A stretch of 64,000 nucleotides of DNA from Longispora albida DSM 44784. GTDB lineage: Bacteria > Actinomycetota > Actinomycetes > Mycobacteriales > Micromonosporaceae. The notes beneath the pieces are model-generated. The model searched no databases. It worked only from the letters and a program-made list of their open reading frames with translations, and had not been told where the DNA came from. This document shows, one piece after another, positions 36,913 through 50,109 of this stretch (positions are counted from its first letter, which is position 1; every line of letters begins with the position of its first letter). The position numbers and the translations under genes were made by a program. The DNA is taken from NCBI RefSeq assembly GCF_000379825.1, contig NZ_KB903833.1:311022-375021 (forward strand), read 5' to 3'.

Positions 36913-38345
36913 GTGGACACCTCGCGGATCGCGGCCACCACGGCCTCCGGCTGGTCGACGTGCAGCATGTGCCTGCCGTCGGGGAAGACGATCTGGCGGC
37001 CGTTGAGCTCGGCGGCGAGATCGGCGTGCGCGACCCGCCACTTGTCGTCGGCGTCGCCGAGCGCGGTGAGCACGACGACCGGGATGTCGGGCATGGGATG
37101 GCTCTTGCGCAGGCTGAGCAGCTCGGCGGCCACGTCACGGTAGGCCAGGAACTCCTTGGCCGTGGCGGCGATCGTGCGGCCGGAGCCGTAGACCTGCCGG
37201 ATCTGCCTGCGCGTCCCCGGGACGGCCTTGGTCGTGGTCTGGGCCTTGAAACCGAGGTTGCGCAGGGCCGGGCCGGCCAGCGGGGCCAGCGCGGCCGCGA
37301 GGACGAGCGTGAGAGCCGGTACGGGCTTGAGCAGGCCACCGTGCCACGTGGCCCGCGGGGAGATGTCCGGCTCGCAGCTCGGGTCGACCAGGACCAGGCC
37401 GCCGATCCGGTCAGGGTGCAGCCGGGCGAAGGCCTCGGCGTAGAAACCGCCCTGCGAGTGCGCCACGACCACAGGTCTACCTGCCGTCAGGGCCGCCAGG
37501 CGGGCCGCCTCGGCCTCCAGCGTCACCGGGCCCGCCTCCGGCTCGCTCAGGCCCAGGCCCGGGCGGTCGAAACGGATCGTGCGGCAGTCCAGCAGGGCCA
37601 CGACGGGGTCCCAGTCGAACCAGGCCTCGCCGAGCCCGCTGGAGAAAACCACTTCCGGTGTACCGGAACCCTCCTCCACCACATGCAGCACAGTGGACGG
37701 TTCCGTGGTCGTCCTGGTTCGCAGCAGCGTGAACCCGAGCGCGGCGAGAAACACCGAAGCCGTCCCCACCTGTACCCGCTGGGCGACCCCCATCCAGTCG
37801 CCGTACAGCATCGCGGCCAGCGAGCCCACGACGGCGACCACCTCCACAGTGGCCAGTACCCAGCCCCAGCCGAGCCGCCAGCCCAGGCTCAGCCCGATCA
37901 TGCCGGCCACGCCACCCGTGACGGCGACGCTGCTCGTGACGGTGTGCAGGTCGTGGCTCATCGAGACGTTGCCGGCCCGTTCGAGGAGGGCGCAGGTGGT
38001 GTCCTCGTACGGCGTGCAGTCCAGGCTGAACACCATGTCAGCGACCGTACCCGCGCCGAGCACCGCCAGCCCGAGGAAACCGGTGACAACCGGCCACGTC
38101 CACCTGCCCGGCCTGCTCAGCACCACGAGCAGCACCGCGAGGACGATGAGCACGCCGGCCGTGCTGTCCATCGCGGCGAAGAAGGAACGATGGGGCTGGT
38201 CGGAGGCGCTGTACGCGCTCACGTACCCGGCGCGCTCGTCGATCCCGGGGTTCAGCCACGGCCCGAGCACCCAGGCCGTGTAACAGACCGCGGCCGTGAT
38301 CAGCGCCCAGCCGGCCACGCGCACCGGTACCTGGTCGTGGGTCAT
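36909..38345 (-). CDS. DUF998 membrane domain fused to alpha/beta-hydrolase
   Basis: This 478-residue protein has an N-terminal DUF998-type domain of about six transmembrane helices (1-230; AALDSTAG-like [22 protein letters not shown]). It is followed by a cytoplasmic or periplasmic alpha/beta-hydrolase. The nucleophile elbow is [13 protein letters not shown], the probable acid Asp is in [13 protein letters not shown], and the catalytic His is in [11 protein letters not shown]. The substrate is unknown. An ATG three codons upstream (MADMTHD) is a possible alternative start, and neither has a clear ribosome-binding site. It is divergent from glpK and followed by the lipoprotein gene. Confidence 0.85.
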   Translation of the reverse strand: MTHDQVPVRVAGWALITAAVCYTAWVLGPWLNPGIDERAGYVSAYSASDQPHRSFFAAMDSTAGVLIVLAVLLVVLSRPGRWTWPVVTGFLGLAVLGAGTVADMVFSLDCTPYEDTTCALLERAGNVSMSHDLHTVTSSVAVTGGVAGMIGLSLGWRLGWGWVLATVEVVAVVGSLAAMLYGDWMGVAQRVQVGTASVFLAALGFTLLRTRTTTEPSTVLHVVEEGSGTPEVVFSSGLGEAWFDWDPVVALLDCRTIRFDRPGLGLSEPEAGPVTLEAEAARLAALTAGRPVVVAHSQGGFYAEAFARLHPDRIGGLVLVDPSCEPDISPRATWHGGLLKPVPALTLVLAAALAPLAGPALRNLGFKAQTTTKAVPGTRRQIRQVYGSGRTIAATAKEFLAYRDVAAELLSLRKSHPMPDIPVVVLTALGDADDKWRVAHADLAAELNGRQIVFPDGRHMLHVDQPEAVVAAIREVST

Positions 38346-38437
38346 ATCGGCCATCTTGCCGGGTGGCCGGGCACAGCTGGGCATCGGCCCGGCGTGTCGG
38401 GTGGCCGGGGCGGCGGGACGCGCGCCAGGGTGGGGCC
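38346..38437. promoter_or_regulatory. Divergent promoter region between the hydrolase fusion and glpK
   Basis: These 92 bp lie between outward-facing starts and must contain both promoters. GC content is very high and no box is recognisable. The glpK ribosome-binding site is CAGGGTGGGG. Confidence 0.35.
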
Positions 38438-39913
38438 ATGCCGTATGTCGCAGCCATCGACCAGGGCACCACCTCCTCGCGGTGCATCATCTTCGACCAC
38501 GACGGGCGGGCGGTCGCCACGGGCCAGAAGGAGATCACCCAGCACTACCCCCGGCCCGGCTGGGTCGAGCACGACGCCGCCGAGATCTGGGACTCCGTCG
38601 TGGAGGTCGTCGGCGTCGCACTCGCCAAGGCAGGCATCACAGCCTCCGACCTCGCAGCCGTCGGCATCACCAACCAGCGTGAGACCACAGTGGCCTGGGA
38701 CGCCGCGACCGGCGAGCCCCTGCACCACGCGATCGTGTGGCAGGACACCCGGACAGCAGACCTCGTCGCCGAGCTGGCCGCGCAGGGCGGCGGGATCGAC
38801 CGGTTCCGTGCGACGTGCGGGCTGCCGCTCGCCACGTACTTCTCCGGCCCCAAGATGCGCTGGCTCCTCGACCACCTCGGCCTGCGTGAACGCGCGGCGG
38901 CAGGCGAGGTCCTGCTCGGCACCATCGACACCTGGCTGCTGTGGAAGCTCACCGGCCGCCACATCACCGACGTCACCAACGCCAGCCGCACCATGCTCAT
39001 GTCCCTGGCCAGCCTCGACTGGGACCCGGCCCTGCTGGAAGCCTTCGGCGTGCCCAGGGCCGCGCTCCCCGAGATCGTCCCGTCCTCGGAGATCTACGGA
39101 AAAGCCAAGGGCATTCTCGACGGTGTACCGGTCGCTGCGGCCCTCGGCGACCAGCAGGCCGCGCTGTTCGGCCAGACCTGCTTCTACCCCGGCGAAGCCA
39201 AGAACACCTACGGCACCGGCAGCTTCCTCCTGCTCAACACCGGCACGACAGCCGTGCACTCGTGGCAGGGCCTGCTGACCACAGTGGCCTGCCAGCTCTC
39301 CGGCCAGCCGGCCACCTACGCCCTCGAAGGGTCGATCGCGATCACCGGGGCGCTCATCCAGTGGCTCCGCGACAACCTCGGCCTGATCTCCTCAGCCGAC
39401 GAGGCCGAGGAGATCGCGGCCAGCGTGGCCGACACCGGCGGCGCGTACATCGTGCCGGCCTTCTCCGGGCTGTTCGCCCCGCACTGGCGGGCCGACGCGC
39501 GGGGGGTGATCGTGGGGCTCACCCGGTACGTGACGAAGGCGCACCTGGTGCGGGCCGCCCTCGAATCCACGGCCTGGCAGACCCGGGAAGTGGCCGACGC
39601 GATGGCCGGGGACGCCGGAGTCGCGCTGACCGAACTGCGGGTGGACGGGGGCATGACCGCGAACTCGCTGCTGCTCCAGCTCCAGGCTGACTTCCTCGGC
39701 GTACCCGTCGTCAAGCCGGCCATCACCGAGACCACAGCCCTCGGAGCCGCCTACGCCGCAGGGCTCGCCGTCGGCTTCTGGCCCACGCTGGACGACCTGC
39801 GCAGCCGCTGGCGGGCCGCGGCGACCTGGGTACCCGCCATCGAACCCGACGACAGGGAAGCCCGCTACGCCCAGTGGCGGAAGGCCGTGACCCGGACGCT
39901 GGACTGGGTGTAG
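38438..39913 (+). CDS. glpK: Glycerol kinase
   Basis: This 491-residue FGGY-family kinase phosphorylates glycerol to glycerol 3-phosphate. Conserved features are the N-terminal [28 protein letters not shown], the catalytic region near [14 protein letters not shown], and the C-terminal [15 protein letters not shown]. The length is typical. glpF and glpD are not adjacent. It is followed by a terminator-like hairpin facing the htrA gene. Confidence 0.96.
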   Translation: MPYVAAIDQGTTSSRCIIFDHDGRAVATGQKEITQHYPRPGWVEHDAAEIWDSVVEVVGVALAKAGITASDLAAVGITNQRETTVAWDAATGEPLHHAIVWQDTRTADLVAELAAQGGGIDRFRATCGLPLATYFSGPKMRWLLDHLGLRERAAAGEVLLGTIDTWLLWKLTGRHITDVTNASRTMLMSLASLDWDPALLEAFGVPRAALPEIVPSSEIYGKAKGILDGVPVAAALGDQQAALFGQTCFYPGEAKNTYGTGSFLLLNTGTTAVHSWQGLLTTVACQLSGQPATYALEGSIAITGALIQWLRDNLGLISSADEAEEIAASVADTGGAYIVPAFSGLFAPHWRADARGVIVGLTRYVTKAHLVRAALESTAWQTREVADAMAGDAGVALTELRVDGGMTANSLLLQLQADFLGVPVVKPAITETTALGAAYAAGLAVGFWPTLDDLRSRWRAAATWVPAIEPDDREARYAQWRKAVTRTLDWV

Positions 39914-39929
39914 GTACACAAAAAAAGAA

Positions 39930-39975
39930 GGGTGCGCGCGAGACAGAGCCCCTCAACCCTGTGCCGCGCGCACCC
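39930..39975. terminator. Bidirectional hairpin between glpK and htrA
   Basis: An 11-bp perfect stem (GGGTGCGCGCG with CGCGCGCACCC) encloses a 24-nt loop between convergent genes. An A-run precedes it on the plus strand (AAAAAAAGAAG), which reads as a U-run for transcripts coming from htrA. It should stop both glpK and htrA transcription. Confidence 0.75.
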
Positions 39976-39995
39976 CCCACCTGGGAGTGTGGCTT

Positions 39996-41621
39996 CTAGT
40001 TCGGCTTTTCGCCAATCGTGATGGTGACTGTCTGCTGCTTTCCCTCGCGGTCGACGGTCAGCGTCAGCTTGTCGCCGGGTGCCGCGGACTGGATGCGCGA
40101 GATCAGCTCGGCGCTGCCCTTGATGGACTTGCCGTTGACCTGGGTGATCACGTCGCCCTGCGCCAGGCCGGCGCTGGCGGCCGGGCCGCCGGCCTCCACG
40201 CTCTGGACCAACGCGCCGCCCTTGTCGGAGTCGACGACCTTCACCCCGGCGTAGGGCGTGGCGACCTTGCCGCCCTTCATCAGCTGCTCGGCGACCTTCT
40301 TGGCCTTGTTGCTCGGGATCGCGAACCCGACACCGATGTTGCCCTTCGAGTCGCCGGAGGTGGCGATCGCGGTGTTGATGCCGACCAGGCGGCCGGCCGC
40401 GTCGACGAGCGCGCCACCCGAGTTGCCGCTGTTGATCGCGGCGTCGGTCTGGAGCAGCCCGGAGAGCCGGTTGCCCTGCTTGGGCCGCTCGAACGGCGAG
40501 TTCTGCCCGCCGCCCTCGGTGATCGTGCGGTCCTTGGCGCTGATGATGCCGCCGGTGACGGTGCCTTCGAGACCGAGCGGGTTACCGACGGCGAGCACCG
40601 GGTCTCCGACCTTGATCGCGTCGGAGTCGGCGAACTGGAGCGCCGTCAGGTTGTCGGTGTTGTCCACCTTGAGGACAGCCAGGTCGTTGCTGGCGTCGGC
40701 GCCGACGAGCTTGGCCGGCACGGTCTTGCCGTCGTTGAACGTGACGTTGATCTGACCGCCGGCCCCGTCGATGACGTGGTTGTTGGTCAGGATGTAGCCG
40801 CTGGAGTTGAAGACGACACCCGAACCGGAGCCGGTCGGGGTCTTCACGCCCACCACGGCAGCCTGGACCTTGTCCACGACGCCGGCGAAGGACTCCTCGT
40901 TGGTCACGGCCCGGCCGGAGGACGTGCTGATCGGGCTGCGGACATCCCCGTCACCGAGCGCGAAGCCGACCACGCCGCCGACCGTACCCGCGGTGAGGGC
41001 GATGATCAGGGCCGCAGCCGTCCCCGCGAGGATCTTCGGCAGCGCGCTCTTCTTCTTCGGCGCCTGGAAGGCCGGCGGCACCGGGTTGCCCGGGAAGTAC
41101 GGCCCGCCCTGGTTGTACGGGCCGCTGACCGCCGGGAACTGGCCGGTCTGCGTGCCGTGCTGCCCCGGCGTCCCGTGCTGCCCGAACGGGCCGGGCTGCG
41201 CGGGGGCCGGGCTGACCGGCGGCTGCACCCACGCGCCGGGCTGCGGCACGGTCTCCACCGGGCTGATCGGCGGGATGACGGCCGTCGCGTCGGGGGCCGG
41301 GGCCTCGGGGCTGGTCTCCCGGGCGACCTCTGCCGGGGCCTCGGAGGCACCCGGCCCGAGGTCGCCCCGGAGCGTCTCGGAGCGCTCTGCCTGGTGCCTG
41401 ACGGCCTCGGCGAGCTGCTCGGGGGTGACCGCCTGCGGCTCTGCGGGGCTGATGGCCTCCGCGGCGCTGGCGGCGGGGATGACCTCGGTGACATCCGGGG
41501 TCACGGGAGTCCCGGCGGCCTGCGAGGGGCCTGCCGTCTCCGGCTGCGCGTGACCAGCGGCGGGCTCCGCCGGGGTGGCCTGCGGTTCGCGTTCGCGGTT
41601 CTCGTCGCTGCTCATGTTCAT
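39996..41621 (-). CDS. Membrane-anchored HtrA/DegP-like serine protease
   Basis: This 541-residue protein has a long acidic/proline-rich cytoplasmic N terminus (1-190) and one membrane helix (KILAGTAAALIIALTAG). The trypsin-like protease domain has catalytic His (ILTNNHVID), Asp (NDLAVLKVD) and Ser (NSGNSGGALVD). A C-terminal PDZ domain follows (YAGVKVVDSDKGGALV). It degrades or chaperones misfolded exported proteins. It lies 83 bp downstream of the two-component genes, the same order as mprA-mprB-pepD in Mycobacterium. A 21-bp site shared with the regulator promoter lies 36-56 bp before its start. Confidence 0.93.
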   Translation of the reverse strand: MNMSSDENREREPQATPAEPAAGHAQPETAGPSQAAGTPVTPDVTEVIPAASAAEAISPAEPQAVTPEQLAEAVRHQAERSETLRGDLGPGASEAPAEVARETSPEAPAPDATAVIPPISPVETVPQPGAWVQPPVSPAPAQPGPFGQHGTPGQHGTQTGQFPAVSGPYNQGGPYFPGNPVPPAFQAPKKKSALPKILAGTAAALIIALTAGTVGGVVGFALGDGDVRSPISTSSGRAVTNEESFAGVVDKVQAAVVGVKTPTGSGSGVVFNSSGYILTNNHVIDGAGGQINVTFNDGKTVPAKLVGADASNDLAVLKVDNTDNLTALQFADSDAIKVGDPVLAVGNPLGLEGTVTGGIISAKDRTITEGGGQNSPFERPKQGNRLSGLLQTDAAINSGNSGGALVDAAGRLVGINTAIATSGDSKGNIGVGFAIPSNKAKKVAEQLMKGGKVATPYAGVKVVDSDKGGALVQSVEAGGPAASAGLAQGDVITQVNGKSIKGSAELISRIQSAAPGDKLTLTVDREGKQQTVTITIGEKPN

Positions 41622-41656
41622 AAGACTGAGGGACGAAGCTTGACTCTGCCTGGAAT

Positions 41657-41677
41657 GAACCTGAGAGTTCCCTGGGA
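41657..41677 (-). promoter_or_regulatory. Candidate response-regulator binding site before htrA
   Basis: On the plus strand CTGAGA (41661) and CTGGGA (41672) are spaced 11 bp, as in OmpR-family sites. The 21-bp window matches the site at 43826-43846 in 18 of 21 positions. Further CTCAGG/GTCAGG words follow at about 41682 and 41693. The distance to the start codon (36 bp) is the same as for the regulator gene. Confidence 0.65.
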
Positions 41678-41704
41678 ATCGCTCAGGGGTCGGTCAGGGG
41701 TCGC

Positions 41705-43099
41705 TCAGGCCAGCGGGAGGCGGACGCGGAAGGTCGCGCCGTGGCCTGCCTGGCTCTCGACCTCGACCGTCCCGTTGTGCGCGGCCACCAGGGCCGCGAC
41801 GATCGCCAGGCCCAGGCCCGTACCGGTCTGGCCGCTGCGCCTGCTGCGCGCCGGGTCGGCACGGTAGAACCGCTCGAAGACGCGTTCGCCCTGCTCACGG
41901 GTCAGGCCCGGGCCCTGGTCGGCCACCTCGACGATCGCCAGCTGGCCGTCCTTGCGCAGCGAGACGGCGACCGGGGAGCCGGGCGCGTGGGTCAGCGCGT
42001 TCGAGACGAGGTTGCCGATGACCTGGCGCAGCCGGGGCTCGTCGCCGACCACGATCGCGCTCTCCGGCGCGCTCAGGGTCACCTCGCGGTCGGGAGCCTG
42101 GGCCCTGGCCGCGTGCACGGAGTCGTTCACCAGGACGAGGAGGTCCACCGGCTCCATCGCGAGCGGGCGCTGCTGGTCGAGGCGGGCCAGGAGCAGCAGG
42201 TCCTCGACGAGCAGCCCCATCCTGGCCGCCTCTGCCTCGATCCGGGACATGACGTCCTCGGCGGAGCCGGCGCCCTGCCGGTACAGCTCGGCGAAGCCAC
42301 GGATCGTCGTGAGCGGCGTACGCAGCTCGTGGGAGGCGTCCGCCACGAACCGGCGCATCCTGTCCTCCGACTGGACCGCACGGCGCTCCGAAGCGGCCCG
42401 GGCTGCGAAGGCCGCCTCGATCTGGACGAGCATGCCGTTGAGGCCACGGCCGAGCCGGCCCAGCTCGGTACGGGAGTCGCGCTCGGGGACCCTGCGGGAC
42501 AGCTGGCCGGTCGCGATCTGCGCCGCCGTCTGCTCGATCTCGGCCAGCGGGCGCAGGCTGCTGCGGACCACGGCCGTGCCGAGCACGCCGATCAGGATCA
42601 GCACGGCGAGCCCGACCATCACGTCCAGCCAGATGAGCTGGCCGACCGCGCTGTCGACGTCGGCCATCGACGCGGCGATGGCGATCCGCTGGCCGTTCGG
42701 CCCGTCCACGACGACCATCCGCCAGCCACCCTGGGTGGTGAAGTAGTCGGTGCGGCTGAGTTCCTTGGCGGTCAGCTTCGGGACATCGGTCCTGGGCAGG
42801 TCGGTCGGGAACCACGTGTCCAGGGAACCGTCGGGCTTGTGGACCTGGAGGACGTACGGGTTGGGCAGGTGCAGCCTGCCCTGCGAGGCGACCGGCAGGC
42901 TCACCTCGATCAGGAACTTGCCCTCGTCCACCTGCTTGGTGACCTGCTGGGCGATGTACTCCAGCTGCGCGTCCAGCCTGCCGAGCAGGTGACCACGGAG
43001 CGCGGCCACCGTGCCGACGCCCATGATCAGGAGCGCGACGCCGGTCAGCGCGAGGACTACGGCGACCAGCCTGACGCGCAACGGCATCCGGTCAAGCAT
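41705..43099 (-). CDS. Sensor histidine kinase (MprB-like)
   Basis: This 464-residue membrane kinase has two transmembrane helices (about 10-30 and 165-187) flanking an extracytoplasmic sensor. A HAMP domain (SSLRPLAEIEQTAAQIATG) and the phosphoacceptor H-box VADASHELRTPLTTIRGFAE come next. The ATPase has N-box VIGNLVSNALTHAP and G-boxes DQGPGL and GTGLGLAIV. It autophosphorylates and passes phosphate to the regulator encoded upstream, which it overlaps by 8 bp. Association with htrA suggests envelope stress sensing. Confidence 0.95.
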   Translation of the reverse strand: MLDRMPLRVRLVAVVLALTGVALLIMGVGTVAALRGHLLGRLDAQLEYIAQQVTKQVDEGKFLIEVSLPVASQGRLHLPNPYVLQVHKPDGSLDTWFPTDLPRTDVPKLTAKELSRTDYFTTQGGWRMVVVDGPNGQRIAIAASMADVDSAVGQLIWLDVMVGLAVLILIGVLGTAVVRSSLRPLAEIEQTAAQIATGQLSRRVPERDSRTELGRLGRGLNGMLVQIEAAFAARAASERRAVQSEDRMRRFVADASHELRTPLTTIRGFAELYRQGAGSAEDVMSRIEAEAARMGLLVEDLLLLARLDQQRPLAMEPVDLLVLVNDSVHAARAQAPDREVTLSAPESAIVVGDEPRLRQVIGNLVSNALTHAPGSPVAVSLRKDGQLAIVEVADQGPGLTREQGERVFERFYRADPARSRRSGQTGTGLGLAIVAALVAAHNGTVEVESQAGHGATFRVRLPLA

Positions 43100-43784
43100 C
43101 GGTGGCCCGCAGGACGTACCCGACGCCCCGGATGGTGTGCAGCATGCGGGGTTCGGTGTTGTCGACCTTGCGCCGCAGGTACGACATGTAGGACTCGACG
43201 ATGTTGTCCTCGCCGCGGAAGTCGTAGTTCCACACGTGCTCGAGGATCTGGCGCTTGGAGAGCACCCGGCCCGCGTTGATCATCAGATACCGCAGGAGCT
43301 TGAACTCGGTCGGCGACAGGGAGATCCTGCTCCCGCCGCGGAACACCTCGTGGGTCTCCTCGTCGAGCTCCAGGTCGCCGAAGGCCAGGCGGCCGGCCGG
43401 CTCTGCGCTGTGCGTACGGCGGAGGACGGCCCGGATCCGGGCGGTCAGCTCCTCCAGGCTGAACGGCTTGGTCACGTAGTCGTCGCCGCCCAGGGTGAGA
43501 CCACGGATCTTGTCGTCGGTGTTGTCCCTGGCGGTCAGGAAGACCACCGGCACCCGCTGCCCGCCGGCCCGCAGCCTGCGGATCACCTCGAAGCCGTCGA
43601 GATCGGGCAGCATCACGTCCAGCACGACGAGGTCCGGCTTGTGCTCGCCGGCCACCGTCAGCGCGTCGGCCCCGCTCATCGCCGCCGCCACGTCGAAGCC
43701 CGCGTAGCGCAGGCTGGCGGACAGCAGCTCGACGATGTTCGGATCGTCCTCGACGACGAGCAGGCGGGCCTCGGGCGTGGTCAT
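43092..43784 (-). CDS. OmpR-family response regulator (MprA/PhoP-like)
   Basis: This 230-residue regulator has a receiver domain with the phosphoaccepting Asp in LVVLDVMLPDLDGFE, the Thr in VVFLTARD and the Lys in DDYVTKPFSLEEL. A winged-helix DNA-binding domain follows (LSPTEFKLLRYLMINAGRVL, EDNIVESYMSYLRRKVD). MTTPEAR is chosen as start; MGAMTT three codons upstream is also possible. It is the first gene of the regulator-kinase-htrA set and appears to control its own promoter through the site at 43819-43846. Confidence 0.95.
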   Translation of the reverse strand: MTTPEARLLVVEDDPNIVELLSASLRYAGFDVAAAMSGADALTVAGEHKPDLVVLDVMLPDLDGFEVIRRLRAGGQRVPVVFLTARDNTDDKIRGLTLGGDDYVTKPFSLEELTARIRAVLRRTHSAEPAGRLAFGDLELDEETHEVFRGGSRISLSPTEFKLLRYLMINAGRVLSKRQILEHVWNYDFRGEDNIVESYMSYLRRKVDNTEPRMLHTIRGVGYVLRATDA

Positions 43785-43818
43785 GGCACCCATGATGCCC
43801 CGTCCGGCTCCGCACCCG

Positions 43819-43846
43819 CTGAGAAGAAGCTGAGAATTTCCTGGGA
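43819..43846 (-). promoter_or_regulatory. Candidate autoregulatory site of the response regulator
   Basis: Three CTGRGA words stand 11 bp apart on the plus strand (43819, 43830, 43841). The last 21 bp match the htrA upstream site in 18 positions. One-turn-spaced direct repeats are the usual target of OmpR-family regulators. The site lies 35-62 bp before the regulator start. Confidence 0.65.
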
Positions 43847-43903
43847 GCCGGGAGGAAGGCGGGGGAAGCCTCTGGCCGGACGACTTCCCCCGGGTACTGG
43901 CTG

Positions 43904-44332
43904 CTAGCAGGTGACGGGGGCCGTCACCCGGATCTGCGGGCCCTGCGGGCCGAAGCCCTCGGACGCCGCGGCGAAGGCCTCGACCGTCGAGCCGCACGGG
44001 ACGGTCGCCGAGCCGATGCTCGCCGAGCCGTACGGGTAGTAGGCCGCGTACTGGCCGCCGTTGGTGCCGATGTACTGGCCGCCGACCACGGCACTGCCGC
44101 CGAAGTAGCTGCCGGTGCCCTGGCCCGTGAACATGACCCAGGCGTTGACCTGCTGGCCGTACACCGTGATACACGGCTTGTAGCTGACGTTCTGCATCTT
44201 GAACGGGGCGGCGCAGGTCGTCACGCCGTCGGGCGGGGTGGAGGCCGAGGCCGGAGCCGCGGCGGCGGCCAGGCCGGCCACGGCGAGCCCGGTGGCGGCG
44301 AGTACGGCACCGGCGCGCTTGATCGCGTTCAT
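43904..44332 (-). CDS. Small secreted protein
   Basis: This 142-residue protein has a signal peptide (about 1-30, ending ASA-STP). The mature part is rich in Gly, Ser, Tyr and Ala (GQGTGSYFGGSAVVGGQYIG) and has four cysteines that could form two disulfides. It resembles a small extracellular structural or enzyme-inhibitor-like domain, but the family is not recognised. The start MNAIKRAG has an AAAGGA ribosome-binding site. It lies between the regulator and the DUF6104-like gene. Confidence 0.85.
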   Translation of the reverse strand: MNAIKRAGAVLAATGLAVAGLAAAAAPASASTPPDGVTTCAAPFKMQNVSYKPCITVYGQQVNAWVMFTGQGTGSYFGGSAVVGGQYIGTNGGQYAAYYPYGSASIGSATVPCGSTVEAFAAASEGFGPQGPQIRVTAPVTC

Positions 44333-44518
44333 GGGTGTCCTTTGCAGCGAGGTGGCGGCCGGGCGGCCCGGAGCGCTACGCCGGCGGCCACCGCCAAGTC
44401 TGTGCGGGCCGCCCGCCACCGGCCTCTCGATCGTATGTAACACCTCACGCACCATCCAATGAGGATGATCACAATCCACATCGGACGGTCACGCCCTCCC
44501 GCGTGCTACCCAGACAGA

Positions 44519-44552
44519 GCAGCCCCTCCTGGACGGATCCAGAAGGGGCTGC
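44519..44552 (-). terminator. Hairpin after the DUF6104-like gene
   Basis: A 15-bp stem with one mismatch (GCAGCCCCTCCTGGA with TCCAGAAGGGGCTGC) encloses a 4-nt loop. It lies 24 bp past the stop of the DUF6104-like gene and probably ends the sucA-DUF6104 transcript. Confidence 0.75.
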
Positions 44553-44575
44553 CTTGACGCACGTACCGGGTTGAC

Positions 44576-44761
44576 TCAGTCCTCGTCCTCGTCCTCGTCG
44601 TCGAGGCGGGCCAGCCAGGTGGCCAGCCGCTCGACCGGGATCTCGAAGTCCGGGTGGATGTCCACGAACTCCTTGAACCGCTCGGCGACCCACTCCAGGG
44701 TCACCGACTCCTCACCCCGCCGTTCGAGGAGTTCCTCGATGCCACGATCCGTGAAGTACAC
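44576..44761 (-). CDS. DUF6104-like small conserved protein
   Basis: This 61-residue protein (VYFTDRGIEELLERRGEESV, then RLATWLARLDDEDEDED) matches a short actinomycete protein that commonly follows sucA/kgd. The helix-rich body ends in a strongly acidic tail. Function is unknown. The start is the GTG at 44761, and its GCGAGG ribosome-binding site belongs to the GATCA-rich tail of repeat copy B. It is probably co-transcribed with the upstream 2-oxoglutarate enzyme gene. Confidence 0.85.
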   Translation of the reverse strand: MYFTDRGIEELLERRGEESVTLEWVAERFKEFVDIHPDFEIPVERLATWLARLDDEDEDED

Positions 44762-44775
44762 GATGACCTCGCTTT

Positions 44776-44926
44776 TGATCTTGGTTCTTGACCTTGCTCT
44801 TGATCTGATCTGATCTGAGGTGGCCCGCTGAGGGGCTGGCAAGCAACGGGAACGCCCGCATACCGGTGTTGTATGCGGGCGTTCCCGTTGCGCAGTCCAG
44901 CGTCGCACTCAGCGGGCCGGCACTAC

Positions 44927-44934
<8 letters not shown>
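44776..44934 (-). repeat. Nested-hairpin intergenic repeat, copy B
   Basis: The copy begins at the stop of the sucA/kgd gene (minus strand: TAGTGCCGGCCCGCTGAG). The outer arm is 11 bp (44822-44832 with 44908-44918). The inner stem is 21 bp and perfect (44843-44863 with 44871-44891), around the 7-nt loop CGGTGTT (plus strand). A GATCA-repeat tail runs into the leader of the DUF6104-like gene. The loop and lower stem are identical to copy C. Confidence 0.85.
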
Positions 44935-48565
<3,631 letters not shown>

Positions 48566-48660
48566 GGGCGTATCGCCTCTTTCAAGCGCGGTTTTCGTAA
48601 CAGCTGAGCACGTCCGGCGTTCCAGGCTACGCCCTCGGGAACACCCGTGAGAATCCTGGG

Positions 48661-49311
48661 TCAGCCGAGGGCGATCCAGGTGGCGCGGGCCACAGCGAGC
48701 AGTTCGCGGGCCGGTCCGTAGAGCGCGGTGACAACGTGGGACTTGCGCCCCTCCGCCGACACCAGAGCCCCGGTGATCACGCATTCGCTACCGGGCGGCG
48801 GCACAGCGTCGATCCTGGCGGCCATGCGGCCGAGGACCGACGGCTTCTCCTCCAGCTGGATGGTCCACCCACCGGGACAGTCCAGCGCGGCCCACACTGT
48901 GGCGGACGTCACATCACCCGGTACCCGCCAGCTGGCTGCCGTGCGGCCCTCGGCGATCCGGCCCGGATAGATGTGCAGCCCGTGCTCGTTGCCCGGCCCG
49001 CAGACGTAGCAGGTCGGGAAGGGATGGTGGGCGTGGCCCGGGTACTCGGCGCGCTGGCCGGTCCACGGCGGCGGCTCGTCGGCAACGACGGCCGGGACGG
49101 CTGAGGCGACCAGGTCCGGGCCGGAGTACAGGCCGCCGTCGCGGATCTCCATCTCGACGCCCAGCGGCGGCGGCTTGCGCAGGGTGACCTCGGCAGACCC
49201 GAGCCCGAGGTGGCCGGCGAGCAGGCCGCAGGTGTACCCGCCGTTGCCGGAAACTGGCGGCCCGCAGAACTGAGGATCGATAATCACGGGACGACGATAA
49301 CGGTTCACCAC
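48661..49311 (-). CDS. Thioesterase-like (hotdog-fold) hypothetical protein
   Basis: This 216-residue protein looks like two tandem hotdog halves. The first contains [20 protein letters not shown] and TLRKPPPLG; the second contains [17 protein letters not shown] [18 protein letters not shown]. This type binds acyl-CoA-like ligands. Catalytic residues are not clear. It stands alone between sucA and the acyltransferase genes. Confidence in the enzyme activity is low. Confidence 0.7.
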   Translation of the reverse strand: MVNRYRRPVIIDPQFCGPPVSGNGGYTCGLLAGHLGLGSAEVTLRKPPPLGVEMEIRDGGLYSGPDLVASAVPAVVADEPPPWTGQRAEYPGHAHHPFPTCYVCGPGNEHGLHIYPGRIAEGRTAASWRVPGDVTSATVWAALDCPGGWTIQLEEKPSVLGRMAARIDAVPPPGSECVITGALVSAEGRKSHVVTALYGPARELLAVARATWIALG

Positions 49312-49374
49312 GGTTCACCTTGCTGAAAGTCGTTCGTCGATGGATGTAGGCCGGCCGCCCCCAGCATCATCCTC

Positions 49375-50106
49375 ATGGCATCGAGAGTGCTCGTACCGGC
49401 CGCCCCGGCACTGGATGAGGGCGCCCGCTACTCCGTGGTGATGACGGACGACCCCGTCGAGGTGCGGGCCGCCCAGCGGCTGCGGCACGAGGTGTTCGCC
49501 GGTGAACTCGGCGCTGTGCTGACCCCAGAGGTCGACCAGGACGAGTTCGACGCGTACTGCGACCACCTCATCGTCTACAACGAGCTCACGGCGGCCCCGG
49601 TCGGTACCTACCGGCTGCTCCCGCCCGGCCGCGTGGACAGGCTCTACTCCGACAACGAGTTCAACCTGCGGGCACTGGGCGAGCTGCGCCCGGCGCTCGT
49701 CGAGGCCGGCCGGTCGTGCGTGCACCCCGACCACCGGAGCGGCGCGGTGGTGAACCTGCTGTGGGCTGGCATCGCCAGGTACCTGCACCTGACCGGCTAC
49801 CGCTGGCTGGCCGGGTGCGCCTCCGTGCCCGCCGCCGACGCGGCGGCCGTGTGGGCCCGGATCAGCACGAAGCACCTGGCGCCGCCCTCGCTGCGGGTCA
49901 CCCCGCACCGGCCGTTCGACCTGTCGCGGCCGGGCACGGGCCGGGTCGTGGTGCCGCCGCTGCTCAAGGGGTATCTGCGCCTGGGCGCCTGGGTGTGCGG
50001 CGAGCCCGCCGACGACCCGGACTTCGGCGTGGCCGACCTGTTCACCCTGCTGCCGCTCGACCGGGTCGACCCGAGGTACCTGCGGCACTTCCTGGGCGAA
50101 GGATAG
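49375..50106 (+). CDS. OlsB-like GNAT N-acyltransferase
   Basis: This 243-residue protein belongs to the hemolysin/OlsB acyltransferase group. It contains AQRLRHEVFAGELGAVL, DEFDAYCDHLIVYN, VGTYRLLPPGRVDRLYSDNE, and the SCVHPDHRSGAVVNLLW region. OlsB links a 3-hydroxy fatty acid to ornithine, giving lyso-ornithine lipid. The adjacent PlsC-like protein would add the second acyl chain, so the pair may make an ornithine-type aminolipid. The assignment is by family resemblance; other N-acyl amino acid products are possible. Confidence 0.8.
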   Translation: MASRVLVPAAPALDEGARYSVVMTDDPVEVRAAQRLRHEVFAGELGAVLTPEVDQDEFDAYCDHLIVYNELTAAPVGTYRLLPPGRVDRLYSDNEFNLRALGELRPALVEAGRSCVHPDHRSGAVVNLLWAGIARYLHLTGYRWLAGCASVPAADAAAVWARISTKHLAPPSLRVTPHRPFDLSRPGTGRVVVPPLLKGYLRLGAWVCGEPADDPDFGVADLFTLLPLDRVDPRYLRHFLGEG

Positions 50107-50109
50107 GCA

